From Leguminivora glycinivorella (lineage: Eukaryota > Arthropoda > Insecta > Lepidoptera > Tortricidae), in NCBI RefSeq assembly GCF_023078275.1, contig NC_062992.1:9499706-9563705 (forward strand): DNA of 64,000 nucleotides. The letters are read 5' to 3'. Under the pieces are notes generated by a model. It saw only the letters and a program-made list of their open reading frames with translations. It was not told the origin of the DNA and made no database searches. A program made the translations under genes and the position numbers. Below are positions 36,205 to 46,900 of the stretch, piece by piece. Positions within the stretch are counted from its first letter, which is position 1, and the number at the start of each line of letters is the position of its first letter.

Positions 36205-36329
36205 GGCTCCTTATTGATGCTTAGATGTTATTATGCTCGCTTAGCGAATGCCTGGAATGCACCAAAGAAGTCAGACAATGTCGGCTCGAGGAGAAGTCAA
36301 TGAAGCGATGTCAATGGGAATTATATCTT
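36205..36329 (+). pseudogene. Relic pacifastin exon with internal stop
   Basis: After a 3' splice site (ttacag at 36199-36204) the phase-1 frame reads GLLIDA, then a TAG stop at 36222-36224. It then continues in the same frame as MLLCSLSECLECTKEVRQC and EEKSMKRCQWELY, ending beside a gt. The opening GL, the ECLxC core and the KRC-xxxxY end parallel exon 4 of gene B (GLPC, ECLFC, KKCTIGMVYK). It is therefore a dead copy of such an exon, present only in the second duplication unit. Confidence 0.65.
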
Positions 36330-36892
36330 GTAGAAAAGGAATATTCTAGAGGCCGATTCAGTTTGAAACACTTTTTATGACGTTTAACTGGTTTTGACAT
36401 GACCTTTATTGGTGGTTGGCGAAAGTCTGTAGCACGGCGCTCACTTCGTATCCTGCTTTGAATCTATACTTTTTAGGGTTCCGTATTTGTATTGAGTACG
36501 CATTTAACTATTTAATCTATTTACAGGCAATCGTGCAACAAATGTTTCTGCACGGAAACCCGCAGCCTCCAGTGCACGTTGAAGAGTTGTCTCAGCAAAG
36601 CGCAATCCAGCCATACTCACAGGATTAGGAAGCACTGGGTGGATTACACGTTGAGAAATAAAGGGAAGAAAGTTTAATCAAAGAGGATCGAATATACATG
36701 GTGTCCCATAAACCAACGCGATATTGTCACTTTTTTAACTTTTGTTCTTTACGTTTTATAAATTAAACGGCCAATATCTCAAACACCATGACATTTTCAT
36801 CAAGGTCAAATTCGCTTAATATTATGGCTAATGAGATAAAATGTGGCTGATAAATAAAAAAAAGCAAGAATATGATGAAAAAAAGCGCTGGT

Positions 36893-37113
36893 GGCCTATC
36901 GGTAAGAGCGTGTGACTTACCGAACCCCGGGTCGGTCGTACCAATGAGTTTTTTGAAGCTTATGTGCGAATTTGATGCGATATTTGCCAGTCGCTTTTCG
37001 GTGAAGGAAAATATCGTGGGGAAACCGGACTAATTCCAATAAGGCTTAGTTACTCTTCGGGTTGGAAGGTCAGATGCAAATGCCGGGATAACGCAAGGAG
37101 GATGATGATGATG
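36893..37113 (+). mobile_element. SINE family 1, second copy in the tandem duplication
   Basis: Same internally deleted SINE as at 34546-34774, with one extra A in the run before the head. Its position relative to exon 5' is the same as in unit 1. Confidence 0.8.
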
Positions 37114-37420
37114 GCTAATGAGATGTCCTATCGCCTCTTTTAATTTTGGCGTTGGTAAACCACCGGTATAAATTATACGAGTAGTTAAGTACTGTCAAAG
37201 TAAAATGTGTAGTCACATCTAAATATAGTACTTTTGAACCTTTGATTACATGGTTTACATCCATATCATGCCATGACATGTCATGGTATACGTTCCAAGA
37301 CATACCTATATTACCTATTATAAGCATTGATAAATTTACACACTTCTGGTAGTTCCCATGAATCAGTTGGTCAGGACTGGACCGGTGTGCGTTTTCGCGA
37401 AACAAAATTCAAAACCTTTT

Positions 37421-38003
37421 TTTTTTTCAAAATAGGTTAATTTAATGTTTTTCTTACTCAGAATCACGAGGCCTTTCGACCCTAATAGGTGAAAAAAAGC
37501 GTCCTTAATTTAATCTTACCACTTCGTTACCATTTTTCAAACACTTTGTACAGCGATTACAAAGTGGAAAGTTTGCAAAATAATAGGAAATTTTGGGACT
37601 TTGAGTAATTATGTTAATTACGAAGTAATAATTACTCAATGTTTTGGGACCATTTTTTTGTCTGTTGTTTTTTGTCCTGGATCGAAAGCGCTCGTGATTC
37701 TGAGAAGGAAAAACATAAAATTTACCTACCTTAGAAAAAATATTTTTGGTGATTGTTCTCTCGAAAATGCCCTTTTAATTTAATAATTTGGTAACCAACC
37801 TAACCCTTGTGTGAAATTAATCCATGTATTGGTCAGTACTGTCAAGCTGCACCAATTTTAGTGTAAAAACAGTACAGCCGATTCGATTAGATATTAAATG
37901 GCTCATTAAGAGTTATCGATCGGGCAATTTATGGTCTAACAGTCATAAACCAGCGACTACTGTAATTGATGCTATAATTATAACGATTATAAGTGGTTCA
38001 ACC
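37421..38003. other. Upstream region of gene C
   Basis: AT-rich, with no gene. The frame of the gene C signal peptide stays open upstream to an ATG at 37824, but the ATG at 38004 gives a compact signal peptide of the length seen in the sister genes and is preferred. A possible arthropod initiator (ttggtcagtactg, near 37831) lies about 170 bp upstream of the start. Confidence 0.4.
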
Positions 38004-41000
38004 ATGGTGAAGCTAGGACTGGTGGTGATTTCTGCGATTTTCTGTCTTGTTGCCATCGAAGCTTTGCTGGGTAAGTAACACCTTTGTTTAGTGTTGCACA
38101 CTGTCCCCGTAGATTTAAATTTACATGGAAGTTGGACAACCCTGTAATCCCTGTATATTCACAATTTCACATATCGAAATAAATGTTCATGATCAAATTT
38201 TATCTCATTACATTGTAAAAATAAAATTTGCACAATGTAATGAGCATACCTAGATATTTTTCTGGCACGAACGAAGTGACACTAGTGTCTTCCTTCCGAT
38301 ATTTAATTCATCGATAACTTACATTATACTAATATGTCATTAATTATTACATATAATCATGTCACTAATTATTGCCGTGGCACTGAATCTTGAGTAGTTT
38401 CATGTGTTCTGTCTACCCCGTTTAGGGAGTATAGGCTTGAATTTATGTGAATGTAACATTTATTTATTATAAAAAGGTCACATATTTGAAAATATATGTA
38501 GAATAATAATAAAACGAACCATATTTTAATAGTTTACATAATTTCTTACATGATTATTCATGATTTTAGAGATTATTATTAAGGGTAATTAATAACCTTA
38601 TGTAAGGCTATTTATCGATAAAAGGATTGTCGATGTTTTTATTTTGTCAAGCACTAACAATTTGACGTTCGTGCCAGAAAAATATCTAGGTATAGTAATG
38701 AGATAAAATTTGATCATTCCGCCCACCAAAAAAAAATGGCCAAACATCAGAGATAAATGAGGTGATATATCTGGATTATTATTTCAGCTCTGAACGCACA
38801 ATTAAATCCTAAGTAAGTTTCAGCTCACCGCAGGCAGGGCAATGATACTTCAATTAGTCAAGATCTCGAAGAAGTGAAGAGCAAATGCACGCCGGGAAAG
38901 TTCTATAAGAGAGGGTGCAAAAGATGCTTCTGTAATGATAAGCAGAAACCCATCTGTGGAAAGATAGAAGATTGCAAATTGGCTAATAAGTGTACGTGTT
39001 TTATCCCTTTAAGCAACCAATTTATTTATATTTCTAATACTGGCTATCTCGGTAACAGCTCTAACGATTTCGCTAAAATTTGTTTGTGAGGTTTTCGGGA
39101 GTGAAAAATCGATGTGGCTTAGTCTTAGGCCTTAAATATTCATAATATGTTTTTCTTTATAACAAAATATAACTCTGAGCGAATTTGGTCTCTCAGATAG
39201 GTACTCAATTCTTTATGCTTCATCTTTTTTTGGATCGTTTTTGGTTTAAGTGAATTAAAAAATCTTCAATATAAGCAAATTTAGTTGTTTTGCAGTCCCA
39301 ACGAAGCCGAAGTTTCTCCAAGACTCTCTACCAGAGCTCTATGAACTGCCAATGCTGCTGCACCAGTCATCTAACTGTACACCCGGTGTCGTTTACCGAG
39401 TCGACTGCGACGCATGCGTCTGTCTCGCTAATAAGAATCTGATGTGTAACGATATACTCTGCCCAAGTTACTACGATATTAACAGGATAGTGGCCAAAGA
39501 AATGTCTGGTAAGAACGATTTGACTTGAAGATTTTCTGATCACCATCAAACATAGCTGCACGTCCAGAGTAGATTAAGTACCGAGTAGTATTCGATGCAT
39601 GTTTTGCTTCGCAAATTAAGAATCTGATGTGTAACGATATAAGTGCTCAAGCTCAAATTACAACGATATTAAGAGGATATTAGCTAAAAAATCGGCCAAG
39701 AGCGTGTCGGGCCACGCTCAGTGTAGGGTTCCGTAGTTTTCCGTATTTTTCTCAAAAACGACTAAACCTATCAAGTTAAAATCAATTTTTCTAGAAAGTC
39801 TTTATAAAGTTCTACTTTTGTGAATTTTTTCATGTTTTTTAAACATATGGTTCAAAAGTTAGACGGGGGGGGGGACACACTTTTTTGCTTTAGGAGCGAT
39901 TATTTCCGAAAATATTAATATTATCAAAAAACAATTTTAGTAAACCGTTATTCATTTTTAAATACCTATCCAACAATATATCACACGTTGGGGTTGGAAT
40001 GAAAAAAAAATCAGTCCCCACTTTACATGTCTTTACCCTAATAAAACATTTTTTTTTTTCACTTTTTATTTTACCACTTTGTCGGCGTGATTGATATACA
40101 TATTGGTACCAGATTTCAGCTTTCTAAGGCTAACGGTCACTGAGATTATCCGCGGACGGACGGACGGACGGACAGACGGACAGACAGACATGGCGAAACT
40201 ATAAGGGTTCCTAGTTGACTACGGAACCCTAAAAATTACCTTAGTAATTGAGATTTTTCAACCACCATCAAGCTATTCGCATCAAGCAGAACGCCTTGCA
40301 GCCATTTATCGAGTGGTCTTCGACCTATGTGTTTGTATTGCGAATAAAAATCTGATGTGTAACGATATACTCTGCCCAAGTTACTACGATATTAACACTT
40401 GTAACAGAATAGTGGCCCAAGAAATGTCTGGTAAGTATGGTCATATTACTTGAAACATTTTCGATCACCATTAAACCTAACTGCACGCCCGGAGTAGCTT
40501 AAGTGCCGAGTGGTATTCGATGCTTGTTTACCTACGCAAATTATAAATCTGATGTGTAACGATATACTCTGGTCAAGTTACAACGATCTTAACAATATTC
40601 TTCTTTTCGTGTGAAGGGATCCTAATTCCTAACTAATTGCCCATATCTTGCCACCTAAAACATGATCTTCGCTAAAGAAATATCTGGTCAGAATGAATAT
40701 TACTTGAGGTTTTTCTACCACCATCAAGCTACCAACTTGCTAGAAGTAGCACGCCATCCAGTCACATTTGGAGTGGTCTTCGACGCATGCATTTGTCTCT
40801 TAGACAGGAATCTCTTGTATCACGAATACGATCTACCCCCGACTAAGATATAGAGGTAGTAGGTACATGACTTTAGTTAAAGAGATGACTGATAAGAATG
40901 GGAATTAATTATATATTAACTTTCTTTCAAAACTACAAAAGTTACAGTCATAAAACTATAGACATTACGATATAGTTTTTTCGATTGTAATGTAAGTAAT

Positions 41001-42951
41001 TCATTGTCATTCCTATTTTATCCCTGCCAGTGGCACTGTTTTGAGCTTCTGATACGTCACTGCGTTGTTCTTCACTTAAGCTTGGCACAAAAACTCACGA
41101 CGTGGTGTTCTCTTGCCTCTCTTTATTTCTATTCATTTAGTTATAGACTATGGAAGTGTCTTTTGTTGTCAATCGTTCACAGTACCTACTTAACTACCAA
41201 CCTAATCATTTGTCTTTTAACTTCACATTATTTACTCAAAATTAAGACTTACCTTTGTCCGCAGGAAGTACATGTGAAGTGGGCATAAACAAGACCAACG
41301 AATGCATTTCATGTCCCTGCATTAAAGGCGTCCTGAAGTGTGAAGCCCTGTTCGATTGCATTCCAAGTGGAAGGAGGGGCCTCCAGAGTAAACCTCTAGA
41401 CCTAGACGCCAAGAAAAAAAGCCCATGTGTGAAGGGAATGGTTTATAAGTAAGTCCTCTTAAGATAGCTTTGCGCTTTGACATGGGGTTCTTTAAATAGC
41501 TGGTATTTAGGGCTCTCAAGAGTTAACAACGCTAAAGTGGCTCGCATGATGATACTTATTCATGACCTCTTTGCAACAAGCAGATCGTCTGCTGAAAAGT
41601 AATTACTAATAGATAAGTAGAGGAGGTCTGTTTCTGTTAGGTTGACTCAGATGCCCGATGGGAGAACTGGCTGGAAATACGAACCCCACGTGGCAAATCT
41701 CTGAGGAACCGAGACAATGGTTTGCTCATTATCTAACCCAGATATTACGATCAGCCAGTGCGATAGTACGAGTATATGTACGAGTATAGTTGTATACTGT
41801 ACATGTCGTAATTAAAATTTGTCTGACGAGTAATCGGGATGACATCAGATGACCTTTCCTTGATGATATCTTCTTTTTCAACCTAGCGTTTTCCAAGCGC
41901 GGATCTAGCTTCGTGCCCAGGGGGGGTCACGTGGTAAAGGCCCGGGGCCCCAGGGGGGGGGGGGGGGTCACGTGGTCTATTTGTATGGCCAACTTAGGCT
42001 CCAGGGGGGGGTCATGACCCTCATGACCCCCCCCCTGGATCCGCGCATGGCGTTTTCCCGGCCTAGCGCCGGTCTTCTCAGTCTTTTCCACTTTGCCCGG
42101 TCTTCGACATCCTTAGGCGTGAGATTGTTCTCTTGCATGTCCGCTCCTACGACGTCCAGCCAGTGCTTCTTAGGCCTACCAAGCCGCGTGACTTCGGGGC
42201 CTTGAAGAGTGAGATTAAGGCATCTGTTCCCATATATGGCCATACCATCGGAGGCGGCTTTCCTTGGTGCTGTATTAGGGTTCCAAAAAAACGTTTTTTT
42301 CCGGCTTGAGAAAAAACATGAAGAAAAACCGTGAAAAAAACAGTTTTTTTTTCTGGAGTATGTTTTTTTTTTCTAAAGTACGAAATCTCAAAATTTTCAA
42401 AGCAGTTAATACTTTCATACGGTTTTTTAGACTTAATGTTAACTATTAAACGAATTTCATGAAATAACTTTAATTTCTGGTTTTACAAAAGTAACATTTA
42501 CGAAATCTGTAGTTAGTAGTTATCACTGTTTACTGTTGGCAACACCATCGCCTCTCCACGCTGCACGCCGCGGGGATTCCCCAATAAACGTTTGTATACC
42601 GAATGTTAAACGAATTAAAATGTACGAGTACGTTATTGTTATTGAAACACGTTACAACTCACGAACAACCGTTATTATCGAATTATTTGTTCATCTGGAA
42701 AAAAAACAATGGTGCTCGGTTTTTCTTCATGTGTCTGTTCATAATTCTCAAAAAAAAAAAATTTTTTTTTTCTATTGCAAATTATATGCTATATTCAGTA
42801 TAATTATATATATCATTCTAGACGCGCCTGCAACCGCTGCTACTGCCAAAAGGACAACTCCCTCCGCTGCACCCTCATGCGATGCTTGAAGCACACCGAA
42901 GTGCAACGGCTGAAGAAACTGCGCTCGCAACTGGAAAGGGAAGGGCTTTGA
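38004..42951 (+). CDS. Gene C: secreted four-domain pacifastin protein
   Basis: Five exons join in frame to 253 aa: 38004-38070, 38824-38991, 39296-39508, 41265-41448 and 42822-42951 (TGA). Exon 1 is a signal peptide (MVKLGLVVISAIFCLVA...). Pacifastin modules lie at residues 44-73, 106-134, 153-181 and 204-232; the last is split after GMVYK by a phase-2 intron, exactly as in gene B. Modules 1 and 2 resemble modules 2 and 3 of gene B (FYKRGCKRCFC against FYKDGCKRCFC; YRVDC shared), so B and C are close paralogues. The last module has C-T-L-M-R-C, a likely P1 Leu reactive site. A short basic helix-like tail follows. A run of decayed exon 3 copies fills the following intron. The nearest poly(A) signal is at 43325-43330. 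Confidence 0.85.
39541..40900 (+). pseudogene. Four relic copies of exon 3 of gene C
   Basis: Degenerate copies of the 39360-39560 segment follow in tandem: about 39541-39686, 40236-40435, 40436-40620 and 40630-40900. Three keep ctgatgtgtaacgatat from exon 3. The second copy stays open, reads DLCVCIANKNLMCNDILC and keeps the donor at 40431, but has lost Cys1 and Cys2. All four read VVFD where the functional exon has VDCD, so they descend from one already mutated copy. A GGTTCCGTA-family element interrupts the series after the first copy. Confidence 0.85.
39687..40235 (+). mobile_element. GGTTCCGTA-family repeat, copy 3
   Basis: It begins aatcggccaagagcgtgtcg and ends ttgactacggaaccctaaaa. 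Its interior matches copies at 17628 and 29002, including the GGAC microsatellite. It is inserted in the relic exon series of gene C and so is younger than the first exon duplication. Confidence 0.85.
41935..42245 (-). mobile_element. RTE-type LINE C-terminus relic with G-run flank
   Basis: The minus strand at 42243-42050 encodes GRPKKHWLDVVGADMQENNL and ends with DRAKWKRLRRPA. This motif series is typical of the last residues of RTE-like reverse transcriptases. It carries no complete polymerase. The 41935-42035 flank contains poly-G and poly-C tracts that form a palindrome (gggtcatgaccctcatgaccc). Confidence 0.75.
42275..42790 (-). repeat. Homopolymer-rich repeat, inverted copy of 29555-29965
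   Basis: It shares the core ttggcaacaccatcgcctct and ccccaataaacgtttgtata, in opposite orientation to 29690-29760, with long A/T runs at both ends. It ends about 30 bp upstream of the last exon of gene C, so its T-rich end may supply the pyrimidine tract and branch region for that exon. Confidence 0.7.
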
Positions 42952-43985
42952 ACGTTTCAAAGTAAATTGCAACGCATTCATGTTTAGCAGTATTAAAAGA
43001 TTATTAAACCAATTAACCGTAATGTTATCTTATCTTTTATCTGCGGAACCCGTTACGGATACACTTCGACCCATAGGGATAGGGATCTTTTGTGCAATTA
43101 CCCCCTACAATCCTAAGTTCCTTCAGCTATTCAGAATTTTCTCGATTATCTCCATGGATTTGATGATGAAACCGTAATATTACTATACCTAGTTTATAAA
43201 AACATTATGTTTGATAATGTAATTTAAATCAGTTTTCCAAATGAATATGTCCGAATAGCCCCTTGTTAATTTACGTAACTTTTTTAACTAGTTGCGAATA
43301 AGGTAGGAGTATTCAAATTGATTAAATAAAAAAAACATAAATGTATATCTAACTAATGAACATATAAAATGGGTGGGGGGGGGCGTAGAATTGTCTAAAA
43401 TGCGTTATTAATATAGTAAATAATTCGCCCTGACACCTATATCTACGTGCTTAATAATGCTGCATGACGATGCATATCTGTTATTAGTACCTACAATTTA
43501 CTTTTAGGGCCACTTGCACCCAAGAAAATGGAGTAAATAATAATAATAATTAATAATTTAGATCTTAGTTGATAACCTCCAAATAGTCCAGGGTAAAGAT
43601 GTCACTCTTGTCCTGAATATTGCGTTAGACCTAGACCTTGGTAAAAAATACCGGTTATTATTTTCATCATAGAAAACACGAACCTAATGTTCATGGAATT
43701 AAATATCATATTTGTATACCAAAAATTTGGCACTTAGTATTTATGAAGCTTAATAGCATTGGGAACAGCGGTTGCATGGCTCATTAAATTTTCGTATTCC
43801 AGAAATATAATTGTCAATTTCGATCAAAATCAAAAGTTTTAATTAAAAATTCCACAAAATTAATGTAGCGGGTTAAATTAAACACAAATATTTTAGTACC
43901 TTTTTATTAGCTTACATGGTGCGTGAAATTTCCTAATTAACTTAACTGTTCGATAATCTGAATTTTTGGAAGTATTTAGTCAGAA
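42952..43985. other. Intergenic region between genes C and D
   Basis: AT-rich and without a gene. A poly(A) signal for gene C lies at 43325-43330, followed by a G-run (43371-43382). No mobile element was recognised. Confidence 0.5.
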
Positions 43986-46900
43986 ATGTTCAGGATCGTG
44001 ACATTTCTAACTTTACTGTGTCTTCTTCGGTTCGCAAGAGGCAATTTCCGTAAGTGTTTTTCTTTATCTCATTTTATGAATGTCTATTTTCGATTAATCC
44101 TCCATTTTTCCGAAGGCACGTGCGTTCCGAACACGCAGTTTTTTCTGAATGAGCGCATATGCTACTGCGACGGGAAGGGCCAGTGGACTGAGGCCAGCTG
44201 CCACAAACTCTGCAAGCCCGGCCAGACGGTGTGGCACGGCTGCAGCCAGTGCGTCTGCCAGGACAACGGACAACTGCTCTGCAACAACATCAACTGCTCC
44301 GAAGACCAAAAAACAATCCCAGTCACTAAAGCTATCAGCTCCATAGGACACTGGTGTACTCCCCTAAGAATATACTACGTCGACTGTAATGTCTGCGTCT
44401 GTCCAGAATCAGGAAAAACTGCCAATGTACACTGCGTCAAAGACAACTCTTGTACAGCTCTAAGAACTCCCTCTATATCCGACCTATTGGCATCTAACAA
44501 AAACACATGCAAACCGAGTGTATTGTACGTCTTCCATTGTCTCCAATGCTTATGTTCCGAAGAAGGAATCTTCACCCTGAACAATTGTGTAGAAACTTGT
44601 CCACCCAATCCAAAGCAAAGTCTTACGCGTACATGCACACCTCACTCGTTCTACAGAAATGAATGTAACGTATGTTTGTGCCCAAGTGACGGAATACATA
44701 GTGACTCCTCCTGCACTCAAGAAGTATGTGATGACACATTTAAGTTTAAAGTCCTTCAAGCTTTAACATCAGAAAGTAAAACGTGCATTCCTCACCAATT
44801 CACCTCACCTCAATGCCTGTACTGTCATTGCAATCCAGACGGAACGATTAACCAACAAACTTGCCTAGAACTCAAATGCTTAAATACATACTTCCACGAA
44901 TACAGTGTAAGGAGCACTTGCACTCCAGGAGAAATGGTACCGTTCTGCACAGAATGCTTCTGCCTTCGCAACGGTTCAACACATCACGATTACTGTACAA
45001 GAGGTTGTTCATATCGAAACAAAATACTGACTCTGGAAAAAATATTTAAAGACACTAAAAATAATCAACTATTGGACTTTCATGCTTTTGATACAAAGAC
45101 TAATGCATTGACATGCGAACAAAATTCAATATATGTTGAAAACGATAAATTCTGTCTATGCCCCGATAGCCACACTAAAGAGAAATCTTGCTTAGTAGCA
45201 GTTAAGAAAACGTTAATTCTCGAAAATCCTTTAACTAAATTTGATTTTAAAGAGAGTAATATAAACATAGACTTCAGTAAACCCTGTATGCCAAGTACAT
45301 TTGTAGAATTTGACTGTAACACTTGCTTTTGCTCTAAAAATGGAACTATTGACCCTGATTGGTGCACCTATGACGACTGTGATGCCATTCGGATTATTCA
45401 TGAAGCTCAAAAAGCTCATGGACCTGTGGCTAAAGAACTACCAACATGCGTCCCCGGATCTATAACCGAAATTAGCTGTAACTTCTGTATCTGTCCCGAT
45501 AATGGCCTGTCCAAGGACAGAGCGTGTACAAAAAACCGTTGCAGTGACGTGGAACCGGCGGCGACCTCTACCGACAATTTTGACTGCGACCCGTTAGAAT
45601 ATTACGAGGTGGATTGCAACATTTGCTTGTGCCCCGGTGACGGCATCAAAAACGTGGCAAAGTGCACTAAGAACATCTGCGAAGACAATTTCCTAAGATC
45701 GGATGCATGTGTACCCGGGAAGCTTTTCAGTGAAGAGTGCAACATCTGTATATGTCCTCCTGATGGCATGAAAAGTGACAGAGTTTGTACTAAACACGAT
45801 TGTAAAAAGGCAGACACGACATGGAAGAAGATATACCAGTATTCTAACAGTATAATAGAGGAACTTCCAGATAACGGAGACGTTAGTGAGAAAAAGTTGG
45901 ATCATTGCTTCCCCGGTGAGCAGTTTACAATTGATGGGCACTTTTGCGTGTGTCCCGAGATGGGATTCAAGATGTACGCGACATGTTCCAACTCCGCTCG
46001 TGAAGGAGATGAAATTAATTTCAGAGCAAAGGATAGCACTGTAAGTATACTTTGTAATTTGATGATAATGCTGCCGTTAGAGGCACCTACTTATACACTA
46101 AACTATTCAATGACACTCCGGTCACCAAAAACTCCCAATCGCGTTCGTACAAATTACAGTAATAATAGAGTTTTTAGCCAGCCTGATAATTGTTACAAGT
46201 AAAGTAAGTAAATATTTTTAGCACTTAAACAATACATTTTCAGGAAACATCTACGAATTCGAGTATGGGCATCGCTGACTCTTTCCCACCTACACAGATA
46301 ACACAGAAACCAGAACCTGTCGAAACGTGCTTCGTTCACAACGATATGACATTACCAGCGAATGAAACTGTTATAAAATGCACTCCAGGATCCATGTATG
46401 TTAAGGGGTATGCTAAACACATATTACTTATCATTTTACGAAGACACCGTTGGTTAACAATAATTAGTAATCGAATAAAATCGCGAATTCCTCGCTCGCG
46501 AGGAAGCGCTGGTGGCCTAGAAGGAAGCGCTGGTGGCCTAGCGGTAAGAGCGTGCGACTTTCGATCCGGAGGTCGCGGGTTCGAACCCAGCTTGTACCAA
46601 TGAGTTTTTCTGAACTTATGTGCGAAATGACATTTGATATTTCTCGTATCTCACGCTGTTCCTCAAAGTTAAAACGCAGTAAGTCTATATGCATTCCATA
46701 CCTACATACTTACTACAATCTTCTTTTCCTTGACAGACGAAGATACAAGTTTTTTTTAAGTAGTGACGAATTGCCAGTCGCTTTTTGGTAAAGGAACGTC
46801 GTGAGGAAACCGGACTAATTCTAATATTAAAGGCCTAGTTACCCTTCGGGTTGGAAGATCAGATGGCAATCGCTTTCGTAAAAACTAGTGCTTACTTCAA

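Larger units (their letters stand above)
35113..36677 (+). pseudogene. Duplicated exons 4 and 5 of gene B
   Basis: Exon 4' (35113-35284) and exon 5' (36527-36677) copy exons 4 and 5 of gene B, each shifted by one duplication unit. Reading frames, splice sites and stop codon are intact. They have no promoter or signal-peptide exon of their own. They could serve as an alternative 3' end of gene B, giving the same protein, or be non-functional. The 'pseudogene' label reflects the incomplete gene, not damage to the exons. Confidence 0.75.
33237..37420 (+). repeat. Tandem duplication carrying the last two exons of gene B
   Basis: Unit 1 is 33237-35000 and unit 2 is 35001-37338. A third start of about 80 bp lies at 37339-37420 (cacacttctggtagttccca). 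The units are nearly identical. Unit 2 is longer because it retains about 580 bp (35757-36337) that are absent from unit 1. Exon 4 and exon 5 copies keep all splice sites, and I saw only one synonymous change between exon 4 and its copy. The high identity means a very recent duplication or two haplotypes placed in tandem by the assembly. Confidence 0.9.

Noticed and set aside
38788..38812. Micro-exon before exon 2 of gene C (acceptor 38787, GTAAGT after cctaa)
   Set aside because: Including it would break the phase needed by exon 2 at 38824.
43986..46202. Continuous 738-codon reading of gene D without introns
   Set aside because: The first 66 nt intron happens to be open, and the frame after 46040 reads into a second intron. 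The spliced model continues two more modules and fits the sister genes.
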